A DNA stretch of 64,000 bases, taken from an uncultured Naasia sp. Lineage in GTDB: Bacteria > Actinomycetota > Actinomycetes > Actinomycetales > Microbacteriaceae. The stretch covers positions 1-64,000 of the forward strand of contig CAJYYA010000012.1 in assembly GCA_913778905.1 (NCBI GenBank). Reading direction: 5' to 3'. Below are positions 51,265 to 61,638 of the stretch, piece by piece. Below the pieces are notes generated by a model. The model did not search any database and had not been told where the DNA came from. It saw only the letters and a list, made by a program, of their open reading frames with translations. Both the position numbers and the translations under genes were made by a program. The stretch's first letter is position 1. Each line of letters opens with the position of its first letter.

Positions 51265-51933
51265 TCAAGACGGGCTCGGGAGCTCCTCCAGATCGATCGC
51301 GACACGGCGGCGCAGTCGGCCGACCTGATCGAACACGATCGCCCCGATGAGGAAGCCCACGACGACCGCGCCCGTGCTGACGGTCAGCCGCTCGTAGCCG
51401 CCCTCCAGTCGAGGGTCGAGGAACGGATACGGGTAGAAGTCGACGAGAGGCCCGCGCACCAGCGAGAACGTCAAATAGATGACCGGGTAGATCAGCCAGA
51501 CCAGTGGCCGCCACCACGCGGCGCGGACCACAGCGGGGATCACCAGCCAGTCCACGACCGCCAGGATGGGCATGATCTGATGCACGACCGCGTTGACCCA
51601 GGGGGTGATGGTTCCAACGGTCGGCGAATCGGCGAGCAACAACGCGAACACCACTCCGGTGAGCGCGAGGTAGATCGCGGCCGCTCCGCGCACCCCGTCC
51701 CACCACTTCGGGAGTCGAGCCCGGGGACGCGATCCCGAAACGATGAAGACGCCACCCGCCAGGAGATTGGTGAGGTTGGTGAAGTAACTGAAGTACTCCG
51801 CGAGGTCGAGCCCCTCCGGTAGCGATGCGACGATGCCGATGTTCACCAGCACGGTGATGATCGCCGACGCCCCGATCACGATCCGAGCGATCCGAACGAC
51901 CGGCGCATCGAACCAGAACTCGAGCGTTCGCAT
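51265..51933 (-). CDS. Pr6Pr family membrane protein
   Basis: 222 aa, 6 TM; SYFTNLTNLLAGGVFIVSG and TPWVNAVVHQIMPILAVVDWL motifs. Confidence 0.82.
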   Translation of the reverse strand: MRTLEFWFDAPVVRIARIVIGASAIITVLVNIGIVASLPEGLDLAEYFSYFTNLTNLLAGGVFIVSGSRPRARLPKWWDGVRGAAAIYLALTGVVFALLLADSPTVGTITPWVNAVVHQIMPILAVVDWLVIPAVVRAAWWRPLVWLIYPVIYLTFSLVRGPLVDFYPYPFLDPRLEGGYERLTVSTGAVVVGFLIGAIVFDQVGRLRRRVAIDLEELPSPS

Positions 51934-51943
51934 CCCCGGTGCC

Positions 51944-52393
51944 TCAGAGGGCTTCGGCGACGGCGTGCTCGGCGGCTACCCACGCGAGCATGGCGCACTT
52001 GACGCGCATGGGGTACCGCGCGACACCCGCGAAGGCTGCGGCGTCACCGAGGGTCTCTTCATGGTCGGCGGTGTTGTCACGGGTGCGCATCATGGTGCGG
52101 AACTCGTTCGACAGCTCGCGGAACGCCTCCGCGTCGACACCGATCGCCAGCTCGGACAGGACCGATGCGCTCGCCATGGAGATCGAGCATCCGCGCCCCT
52201 CCCAGCGCACCTGTGCAACCCGCCCGTCGACGACTGCGGCGCGCAGGGTGATCTCATCCCCGCAGGTCGGGTTGAGCTGATGCGAGCTCCCCGTTCCTGC
52301 GCCGGCCGGCGTCGGCTCGTCGAGTCCCATCCCGAGCCGGCGCTTGGAGTGGTCGAGGATGATCTCGCGGTACAGATCGTCGAGGCTGCTCAT
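51944..52393 (-). CDS. sufU: SUF Fe-S assembly scaffold SufU
   Basis: LYREIILDHSKRR ... NPTCGDEI ... GRGCSISMASASVL; start MSSLDDLYRE. Confidence 0.93.
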   Translation of the reverse strand: MSSLDDLYREIILDHSKRRLGMGLDEPTPAGAGTGSSHQLNPTCGDEITLRAAVVDGRVAQVRWEGRGCSISMASASVLSELAIGVDAEAFRELSNEFRTMMRTRDNTADHEETLGDAAAFAGVARYPMRVKCAMLAWVAAEHAVAEAL

Positions 52394-52418
52394 GACTTCT
52401 CTCCATCGGCCGCTGCGA

Positions 52419-53774
<1,356 letters not shown>

Positions 53775-53871
53775 TTAGCCCCGCCTTCATTAGCCGAGCC
53801 TCAGCTTCCTTGCGAACAATTCTCAGACGAGTAGCGTTCCCTGGGTACGTCAACGAAGGGAAACAAGTCTG

Positions 53872-54387
53872 ATGACCGACACCACCATCGCCCCCAACGC
53901 CGAGACCGTGAAGCAGGACACCACCTCCATCTGGGGTGCCGATGTCGCGTCCGGCGTCGCGCAGTTCCTGCAGCCCCTCGTCGTGAACCTCACCGCCCTG
54001 TCGGTCGACGGCAAGCAGGCGCACTGGCACGTCCGCGGCCAGAACTTCATCGGCCTGCACGAGCTCCTCGACGTCTACGTCGACCACGTCCGCGAGTGGG
54101 CCGACATGGTCGCCGAGCGCACCGTCGCCCTGGGCCTCCCCGTGGACGGCCGTATTCAGACCGTCGCGTCGAGCACCACGACCCCTACGCTCACCGAGGG
54201 CTTCACCAGCACGTCCGACACCGTGGCGCACGTCGTCTCGCAGATCGACGCGACCCTCGAGATCCTCCACAAGGGGATCACCGACCTCGACGACATCGAC
54301 CTGTCCTCTCAGGACGTCCTCATCGAGATCGAGCGCGGCCTGGTCAAGGACCGCTGGATGCTGTTCGCACACATCGCACAGGCCTGA
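53872..54387 (+). CDS. dps: Dps family ferritin-like protein
   Basis: KQAHWHVRGQNFIGLHELLDVYVDHVREWADMVAERTVALG. Confidence 0.95.
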   Translation: MTDTTIAPNAETVKQDTTSIWGADVASGVAQFLQPLVVNLTALSVDGKQAHWHVRGQNFIGLHELLDVYVDHVREWADMVAERTVALGLPVDGRIQTVASSTTTPTLTEGFTSTSDTVAHVVSQIDATLEILHKGITDLDDIDLSSQDVLIEIERGLVKDRWMLFAHIAQA

Positions 54388-54442
54388 TAGCCACATCTCA
54401 ACGACGAGGGGCCGCTCCGACCGGGGCGGCCCTTCGTCGTGG

Positions 54443-54600
54443 GGCCTCGATACGCTCCGCTACTCGGCCGGTCTCGATACGCTCCGCTACTCGACCTCCG
54501 GGGTTCCGGACGTCGAGTAGGCCGCCAGGCCGTACCGAGACGGCTCGAGTAGCCGCAGGCGTACCGAGAGCAGACAGAACAGCATCGGCGCAGCCGATCC
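54443..54600. repeat. Palindromic intergenic repeat, copy C1
   Basis: GGCCTCGATACGCTCCGCTACTCGGCCGGTCTCGATACG...CGACCTCCGG...GACGTCGAGTAGGCCGCCAGGCCGTACCGAGA...GAGCAGACAGAACAGCATCGGCGCAGCCGATCC. Confidence 0.85.
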
Positions 54601-54621
54601 CTCACGCTCACCCCGAGGCAG

Positions 54622-54751
54622 GGCCTCGATACGCTTCGCTACTCGGCCGGTCTCGGTACGCTCCGCTACTCGACCTCCGGAACCCTGGACGTCGAGTAGG
54701 CCGCCAGGCCGTACCGAGAGCAGACACAACAGCATCGGCACAGCCCGATCC
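54622..54751. repeat. Palindromic intergenic repeat, copy C2 (near-tandem with C1)
   Basis: GGCCTCGATACGCTTCGCTACTCGGCCGGTCTCGGTACG...GACGTCGAGTAGGCCGCCAGGCCGTACCGAGAGCAGACACAACAGCATCGGCACAGCCCGATCC. Confidence 0.85.
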
Positions 54752-54769
54752 ACAAGTCCAACGCGCTCG

Positions 54770-56233
54770 TCAGAGCGCTACGTGCGTCGCCCGTCCGCCC
54801 AGAAGGGTGAGCGCCACGGGCATCGCCCGCAGGCCCGCGTGGTCCGCAGTCGACGGGTCCGCGTCCAGCACCGCGACGTCGGCGACGTCACCCAGTCGCA
54901 GTTCGGAGCGCCCACCACAGGAGGCGTCCAACGCCTCCGTCACGGTGATGGCCTGCTCACCATGCCACGGCTCGTCCCCGACCGCTGCGCGATGCACGGC
55001 CGCCGCGACGGCGACCCACGGATCGAGCGGCGCCACCGGAGCGTCCGACCCGAGCACGACCCCTGCTCCCGCGTCGAGCAGCGCCCGCAGGGGGAACGCC
55101 CGACCGGTGCGGCCCGCCCAATGGTGCTCGGCCACCTCGCGATCGTCGACGAGATGCGCCGGCTGGATGCTGGCCAGGACGCCGAGTCGGGCGTATCTGG
55201 CGATGTCTGTCTCGGCGACGAGCTGCGAATGCTCGATCCGGCCTCCGAAACCCGCGCGTTCGAAGGCGTCCAGGGCTCCCCGCACGGCTCGATCACCGAT
55301 CGCGTGGACCGCCGGAGTGAAGCGTCCCCGACACAGGTCCATCAGCGCGTCGAGCTCGGCCGGTGCGACCGTGAGGATGCCGAAGTCGCCGTCCGCGTCC
55401 GGATAGGCGTGATCGCAATACGCGGTGCGCGTATTGAGCGAGCCGTCGATGAGGACCTTGAGCGGTCCGACGCGGAGACCGGGGCGAATCTCCAGCCCCG
55501 TGCCGAAGCCTTCGGCGAGCGCACGTTCGAGGTCGTCGGGGTAGACGCCGAAGTCGACCCGGAGCGAGTCGAACCCGGCTTCGAAACGGCGGTTCCACAC
55601 ATCGACGTTCCACGTCATCTCGAAGTCGGTGACCCCGGTGACGCCCCGGCCGGCCGCGCGGCGTCCCGCCTGCTGGGCCCAGGTGTCGAGGGTCGCATCG
55701 GGAGTGCTGTCGAGGGCCACCTGGACGGCGAAGGCGGGGTCCTCGCGGAGGAGTCCAGACTCGTCGATGTCGGCGCCGAACAGTCTCGACGCCGATGCGT
55801 TCAGCCAGACGCAGTGCAGATCGCCGCTGATGAGCACGACGGGATTGCCTCGTCCGGCGGCATCCAGCAGATGCGCCGTCGGCTCGTCGCTCCAGAGCCC
55901 GTCGCGGAAGCCCACACCGATGATGACCTCATCAGGTGCCGCCTCGACGGCACCGACCAACGCCGCCGTCTCGGAAGCGCTCTCGGCCGAGGTGAGGTCG
56001 AGACGTTTCGTGGCGAGCGTCCACTGGGTGAAGTGCACGTGCTCATCCCGGAGCCCGCGCACGAGGGTTCGCCCCTCGAGGTCGACACGCGGCAGGCCAT
56101 CCCGGTCGAGCCTCGGACCGATCGCCGTGACCCGACCGCGCTCGATCGCGACGTCGATCAGTTCGGACGAGCCGGGACGACGAACGGCCCCGAGGAGGAC
56201 GGATCCGTTGGGCATCGGAAGCACTCGGTCCAT
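54770..56233 (-). CDS. YtcJ-like amidohydrolase
   Basis: LRDEHVHFTQWTLA; VHAIGDRAVRGALDAFE; LGSDAPVAPLDPW. Confidence 0.88.
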   Translation of the reverse strand: MDRVLPMPNGSVLLGAVRRPGSSELIDVAIERGRVTAIGPRLDRDGLPRVDLEGRTLVRGLRDEHVHFTQWTLATKRLDLTSAESASETAALVGAVEAAPDEVIIGVGFRDGLWSDEPTAHLLDAAGRGNPVVLISGDLHCVWLNASASRLFGADIDESGLLREDPAFAVQVALDSTPDATLDTWAQQAGRRAAGRGVTGVTDFEMTWNVDVWNRRFEAGFDSLRVDFGVYPDDLERALAEGFGTGLEIRPGLRVGPLKVLIDGSLNTRTAYCDHAYPDADGDFGILTVAPAELDALMDLCRGRFTPAVHAIGDRAVRGALDAFERAGFGGRIEHSQLVAETDIARYARLGVLASIQPAHLVDDREVAEHHWAGRTGRAFPLRALLDAGAGVVLGSDAPVAPLDPWVAVAAAVHRAAVGDEPWHGEQAITVTEALDASCGGRSELRLGDVADVAVLDADPSTADHAGLRAMPVALTLLGGRATHVAL

Positions 56234-56244
56234 CTCTTGGCTGG

Positions 56245-57357
56245 TCAGTCGTTCTTCGGAGTCGTCTTGGGGGCGCGCTTCGCAGCGGGGGGCTTCGGGG
56301 CCGGACGCTTCTGCCATCCGGGAGCCCAATAGAGATTGCGCCCGCCCATGTCCTCCATGACGACCTCGCCGCGACCGCGGAGGCTCTTCTCGCCCTCGCG
56401 CTTGTAGACGTAGTGGCGCTCCGACCGGCGCGCCATGGCACGGCGGTACTCCTCCGGGCTCAGGTCGTCCTTGGTCAGCATCTGGCCGGTCTCGACGCCG
56501 ATCGTGAGCAGTTTGACCCAGTCGCGCCAGAGTGCCCGCAGCTGCCGCTCGGGGACGTCGCGTCCGGGTGTCCAGGGATCGAGGCGAGCGCGGAACAGCA
56601 ACTCCGCGCGGTACACGTTGCCGATACCGCTGACCACGCTCTGATCCATGAGGATCATCCCGATGGGAGTGGGCTTCTTGATGGCCTTCTTCACGAACGC
56701 GTCTTCGGCGGCCTTGCCCGAGTCGACCATGGGGTCGGGTCCCAGCTTGGCCAGCGCCTGCTGCACCTGCTCGGGGTCGAGCACCTCGCAGGCGGTCGGC
56801 CCGCGCAGATCGGCCATGGTGTCCTCGGTCAGCAGGCGGACGCGCACGGCGCCCACGGGCGGCGGTGGCCAGTCCTCGAGGGACGAACTCTTCTCCCCCT
56901 CCGCCATGCGCAGCCGGGCGCGGCGCGGCGCGCCGATGGATCCGATGCTCGACTCGGGAAGGGCGTCCGGCAGCGCGTCGGGATCGGTCGGGAGCTCAGC
57001 GGCGACGTCCTCGAGGAAGGTCCCGCGCTGGTTGGTCTGGCCGATACGACCATCGGAGGCCTGGATCGTCGCGTCCACCGAGATGTCGCCGGAGAAGTCC
57101 CATGCGCCGTAGAGCCCCAGATGGACTCGCAGGATGCGGGGGGCGGGGGCTTCGGTCGACGTCGTCTCGTCGGCCTTCGGACCGAATTCGAGGAAGAGCT
57201 GCTTGCCGACGGCCGAGGCCGCGACCATCTCGCGTCCGTCGAGTTCGGCCGCCCCCGCGGTGAAGCGCCCCTGCGGGCTCGACGCTGAAACGCGTTTCCC
57301 GACGAAGTTCGCCCGGAACTGGCGGGCGATGCGGTGGATCGAATGGCCCTCAGGCAT
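56245..57357 (-). CDS. Fpg/Nei family DNA glycosylase
   Basis: PEGHSIHRIARQF N-terminus; VVSGIGNVYRAELLFRARLDP H2TH region. Confidence 0.92.
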   Translation of the reverse strand: MPEGHSIHRIARQFRANFVGKRVSASSPQGRFTAGAAELDGREMVAASAVGKQLFLEFGPKADETTSTEAPAPRILRVHLGLYGAWDFSGDISVDATIQASDGRIGQTNQRGTFLEDVAAELPTDPDALPDALPESSIGSIGAPRRARLRMAEGEKSSSLEDWPPPPVGAVRVRLLTEDTMADLRGPTACEVLDPEQVQQALAKLGPDPMVDSGKAAEDAFVKKAIKKPTPIGMILMDQSVVSGIGNVYRAELLFRARLDPWTPGRDVPERQLRALWRDWVKLLTIGVETGQMLTKDDLSPEEYRRAMARRSERHYVYKREGEKSLRGRGEVVMEDMGGRNLYWAPGWQKRPAPKPPAAKRAPKTTPKND

Positions 57358-57859
57358 CGGAGCGGGTGACCCCCGGCGTGTGCTCTCCCGGCTGGATGGC
57401 CCCGGTGCGCTCGTATTCGGCGAGCTGGGCGATGCGACGCTCGTGACGGTCGTCGAACGAGAAGGGCTCGGCGATGAACGCCTCGATGAGTGCGACAGCC
57501 TCCTCGAGAGTGTGCTGACGGGCGCCGATCGAGATCACGTTGGCGTCGTTGTGCTGGCGCGCGAGCTGCGCGGTCGCCAGGTTCCAGGCGAGGGCCGCGC
57601 GCACGCCGGCGACCTTGTTGGCAGCGATCTGCTCACCGTTGCCCGAGCCGCCGAAGACCACGCCGAGCGCTTCGACGCCCTCGCTCTGATCGGCGACGAC
57701 GGCCTGCGCAGCCGAGATGATGAAGGCCGGGTAGTCGTCGAGGGCGTCGTAGGACGCCGGTCCGTGGTCGACGACCTCGTGCCCGAGGCCGCTGAGGTGA
57801 TCGACGAGATGGGTGCTGAAGTCGAGGCCGGCGTGATCGGTCGCGAGGTGGATGCGCAT
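57350..57859 (-). CDS. rpiB: Ribose-5-phosphate isomerase B
   Basis: MRIHLATDHAGLDFSTHLVDHL; VVFGGSGNGEQIAANKVAGVRAAL. Confidence 0.93.
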   Translation of the reverse strand: MRIHLATDHAGLDFSTHLVDHLSGLGHEVVDHGPASYDALDDYPAFIISAAQAVVADQSEGVEALGVVFGGSGNGEQIAANKVAGVRAALAWNLATAQLARQHNDANVISIGARQHTLEEAVALIEAFIAEPFSFDDRHERRIAQLAEYERTGAIQPGEHTPGVTRSDA

Positions 57860-57870
57860 GGATACGAATT

Positions 57871-58875
57871 CTAGGACGACTCGTCGCCGTCGGATCGCGC
57901 TGTGGGAGCGTGCCAGCTGACCCACACGCCGTGGGGGTGCGCGTGTGCCACCGGCACCCCGTCCCGGGCGACGACGAACGAGAAGGCGTTGGACGACACG
58001 GGCGAGCCCGTCACCTGGGGAACGACATCGGCGAGCTCGTTGGAGATCCATACGGCGCCGAGGTCGCGGACCGTCCGCACGAAGCGCTCCGCCTCGTCCT
58101 GCGTCACGTACGGCAGCACCGCCGAATGCATGACGACCAGCGTCAGCCCGTCAGGCACTTCCGCGGCCAGCTCGGCCAGCCGGTCGTTCAGGTCGCCCTC
58201 GATGATCGACACCGGATGTTCGCGGAGCACCTCGATGGCTTCCTGGAGGTTGTCGCGACGCGACGCGTGATCCGGCCACAGCAGAGCCGTGAGCCAGCGT
58301 CGGTCGTCGTCGTCCTCGATGTCGAGGGGGTTGAGCTCGATGCCGGCCCTCCAGCGGATGTCCGGCATCCGCGAGGGCACCGGAACCGGGCCGTCGATGT
58401 CGCCGGCGAGCCGGACCGCGCTGGGGCCGCTACGGGGGTGGAGCCATTCGCTGCCGCCCCACCGATAGCTGTACCTGTCGGCGTTGAGATTGAGTCCGGC
58501 GGATGCGCCGACCTCGATGAGGGCTATCGGTCCGTCGATCTCGGAAAGGATCGGGAGGATCGCGAGCATGCGTGCCGGGTCGTTGGTCTGCAGGGTCCGG
58601 GTACGCGCCGTCTCGGCGATGTCGTACCAGCGCTCGAGGAGGTCCCGTCGGAACGTCTCGAAGTCGTTCATGTCCACGCCGTGGAATCGAGCAGCGGCGA
58701 ACAGGAAGCCTGCGTGCCGCTTGGCGGCGGGAAGGGTGTCGATCATCTCGAGCAGCTCGGTGTCGTCCGCGATCGCGATGGCGAGATCCGAGTAGAAGGT
58801 CGACAGGTCCTGCGCATCGATCTGTGAGAACACGCGATAGCGCTCGGCCGTCAACGACTCGTTGACTCTCTCCAT
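57871..58875 (-). CDS. DUF2332 domain protein
   Basis: IALIEVGASAGLNLNADRYSYRWGG; start MERVNESL. Confidence 0.85.
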   Translation of the reverse strand: MERVNESLTAERYRVFSQIDAQDLSTFYSDLAIAIADDTELLEMIDTLPAAKRHAGFLFAAARFHGVDMNDFETFRRDLLERWYDIAETARTRTLQTNDPARMLAILPILSEIDGPIALIEVGASAGLNLNADRYSYRWGGSEWLHPRSGPSAVRLAGDIDGPVPVPSRMPDIRWRAGIELNPLDIEDDDDRRWLTALLWPDHASRRDNLQEAIEVLREHPVSIIEGDLNDRLAELAAEVPDGLTLVVMHSAVLPYVTQDEAERFVRTVRDLGAVWISNELADVVPQVTGSPVSSNAFSFVVARDGVPVAHAHPHGVWVSWHAPTARSDGDESS

Positions 58876-58970
58876 AGTCACACCGGTCAGTAAATGGCAG
58901 TCAGGGCCGGGCTCACAAGTCGACCTAGGGTTGATGCAGGAGATCCGAATGAGAGCAGGAGACATTTCGC

Positions 58971-61511
58971 ATGCCCGGTGAGAACCTGACCCGACTCGAA
59001 GCCCAGGAGCGCAAGGCTCTGATCGACGTCCAGTCCTATGAGGTCGACCTCGATCTGACCCGAGGTGACGAAGTCTTCGGCAGTATCACGACCGTCCGTT
59101 TCACGGCGAAGGCCGGATCGTCAACCTTCATCGACGCCATCACCCGTACCGTCCGCTCGGTCACCCTCAACGGTGTCGAGCTCGACCCGGCAGCGGTGAG
59201 CGACGGCGTTCGCATCCAGCTCGACGAGCTGGCCGGGGAGAACGTCCTGCGCGTCGACGCGGATGCGATCTACACCAACACCGGCGAGGGCCTTCACCGT
59301 TTCGTCGATCCCGCCGACGGCGAGGTGTACCTCTACTCGCAGTTCGAGGTGCCCGACTCGCGGCGCATGTTCGCGGTGTTCGAGCAGCCCGACCTCAAGG
59401 CCACGTTCCAGTTCACGGTCACCGCCCCCGACTACTGGGAGGTCGTCAGCAACTCCCCCACCCCGGAGCCGACCGACGTGGGCGACAGCAACAAGCGTTG
59501 GGAGTTCGCGCCCACGCAGGTCATCTCGAGCTACATCACCGCGCTGATCGCGGGCCCGTACTCGGTCGAGCGCAGCGAACTCACCTCGAGCGACGGCCGC
59601 ACCATCGCGCTCGGCGTCTTCGCTCGCGCCTCGCTGGCCCAGTACGTCGACGCCGACTACATCTTCGAGAAGACCCGTGAGGGCTTCGCCTTCTACGAGG
59701 AGATCTTCGACTTCCCCTACCCCTTCGAGAAGTACGACCAGCTCTTCGTCCCCGAGTTCAACGCCGGCGCCATGGAGAATGCGGGCGCGGTCACCTTCAC
59801 GGAGACCTACGTCTTCCGCTCGAAGGTCACCGACGCGATCCGCGAGCGCCGGGTCATCACGATCCTCCACGAGCTGGCCCACATGTGGTTCGGCGACCTC
59901 GTCACCATGAAGTGGTGGAACGACCTCTGGCTCAACGAGTCGTTCGCGACCTACATCTCGACCCTCGCGGGCGCCGAGGCGACCGAGTGGAAAGAGAGCT
60001 GGACGACGTTCGGGGCCCTCGAGAAGTCGTGGGCCTACCGTCAGGATCAGCTGCCCTCGACCCACCCCATCGTCGCGACCATCAACGACCTCGAGGACGT
60101 GCAGGTCAACTTCGACGGCATCACTTACGCCAAGGGCGCCTCGGTGCTCAAGCAGCTGGTGGCCTGGGTCGGGCGCGACGAGTTCCTGTCGGGCGTCGCG
60201 GCGTACTTCAAGAAGCACCAGTTCTCCAACACGGAGCTCACCGACCTGCTCGCCGAGCTCGAAGCGACGAGTGGGCGCGACCTCACCACCTGGTCCGAGC
60301 AGTGGCTCGAGACGGCGGGGGTGAACACGCTGCGTCCGCAGTTCGAAGTGGCTGAGGACGGCACCTTCTCGTCCTTCGCCATCGCGCAGACCACCCCGGC
60401 GGACTGGCCCACCCAGCGTCCCCACCGTCTCGCGATCGGCCTCTACGTCATGCGCGACGGGTCCCTGGTCCGCGAAGGGCGCGTCGAGGTCGACATCGAC
60501 GGCGAGCGCACCGAGATCGCCGAACTCGTCGGCTCGAAGCGCCCCGACCTCATCCTGGTCAACGACGACGACCTCGCCTACGCCAAGATCCGCCTCGACG
60601 AGCAGTCGCTCCGGGTGGCGATCGAGTCGCTGGGCGCCATCGACTCGCCGCTGGCACGATCGCTGGTCTGGGGCAGCGTGTGGGATGCGACACGCGACGC
60701 CGAGACGAGCGCCCTCGACTACGTCGAGCTGGTGCTCCGCAACATCGGCGCGGAGACCGAGTCGACCACTCTGCGCACCACGCTTGCCCAGCTTCAGCTC
60801 GCGGCGACGCAGTACGTGGCCCCCGAGCGCCGCGCCGCCACTCTCGAGCGAGTCGGAGACGAGCTCTGGCGCCTCGCCCGCGCCGCGGACAACGGGTCGG
60901 ACGCGCAATTCCAGTTCCTGCAGGCTTTCGCAGCGGTTGCGCACACCGACGCGCAGCTCGACACCGTGCAGGACGTGCTCGACGAGCGAATCGTCCTCGA
61001 GGGCCTCGACATCGACACCGACCTCGGGTGGATCCTGCTGATCGCTCTCGCAGCGGGCGGCCGCGTCGGCGCCGAGGAGATCGATGCCGCCCTCGCGAGC
61101 GACAACACCGCCTCCGGGGCGCAGTCCGCCGCTCACGCACGCGCAGCGATCCCCACCGCAAAGGCGAAGCTCGCCGCGTGGAACTCGATCGTCGAGAACG
61201 ACGGGGCGTCCAACGCGATCGTGCGGGCCACGGGCCTGGGCTTCCTCCGGGCGAGCGACCCCGAGCTGCTCCGCCCGTTCGTCGAGCGCTACCTGAGCAG
61301 CCTCGAGCGACTGTGGGAGGAGCGCAGTTACGCGATCTCATCGGCGATCATCGGCGGGTTCTACCCGTCGCCGCTCGCGGACACCGAGCTCGTCGCGGCT
61401 ACCGAGGCATGGCTCGACGGGCACCCGGACACCCCGGCGCTTCGCCGCCTGGTGCTCGAGAGCCTGGCGGGCACTCAACGCGCTCTGCGTGTGCAGCAGC
61501 GATCGCACTGA
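58971..61511 (+). CDS. pepN: Aminopeptidase N (M1 family)
   Basis: GAMENAGAVTFTE and HELAHMWFGDLVTMKWWNDLWLNESFATY. Confidence 0.97.
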   Translation: MPGENLTRLEAQERKALIDVQSYEVDLDLTRGDEVFGSITTVRFTAKAGSSTFIDAITRTVRSVTLNGVELDPAAVSDGVRIQLDELAGENVLRVDADAIYTNTGEGLHRFVDPADGEVYLYSQFEVPDSRRMFAVFEQPDLKATFQFTVTAPDYWEVVSNSPTPEPTDVGDSNKRWEFAPTQVISSYITALIAGPYSVERSELTSSDGRTIALGVFARASLAQYVDADYIFEKTREGFAFYEEIFDFPYPFEKYDQLFVPEFNAGAMENAGAVTFTETYVFRSKVTDAIRERRVITILHELAHMWFGDLVTMKWWNDLWLNESFATYISTLAGAEATEWKESWTTFGALEKSWAYRQDQLPSTHPIVATINDLEDVQVNFDGITYAKGASVLKQLVAWVGRDEFLSGVAAYFKKHQFSNTELTDLLAELEATSGRDLTTWSEQWLETAGVNTLRPQFEVAEDGTFSSFAIAQTTPADWPTQRPHRLAIGLYVMRDGSLVREGRVEVDIDGERTEIAELVGSKRPDLILVNDDDLAYAKIRLDEQSLRVAIESLGAIDSPLARSLVWGSVWDATRDAETSALDYVELVLRNIGAETESTTLRTTLAQLQLAATQYVAPERRAATLERVGDELWRLARAADNGSDAQFQFLQAFAAVAHTDAQLDTVQDVLDERIVLEGLDIDTDLGWILLIALAAGGRVGAEEIDAALASDNTASGAQSAAHARAAIPTAKAKLAAWNSIVENDGASNAIVRATGLGFLRASDPELLRPFVERYLSSLERLWEERSYAISSAIIGGFYPSPLADTELVAATEAWLDGHPDTPALRRLVLESLAGTQRALRVQQRSH

Positions 61512-61638
61512 CAGGACGCGTCTCACGCACGGACGACGGGCCGCTTCGCATGGGGGCGGCCCGTCGTCCCTATCGACCATGAGCACTTCGCATGTAAATT
61601 TCTGATCTCACAACGGATCCCGTCGCCGCTGACGCGTT

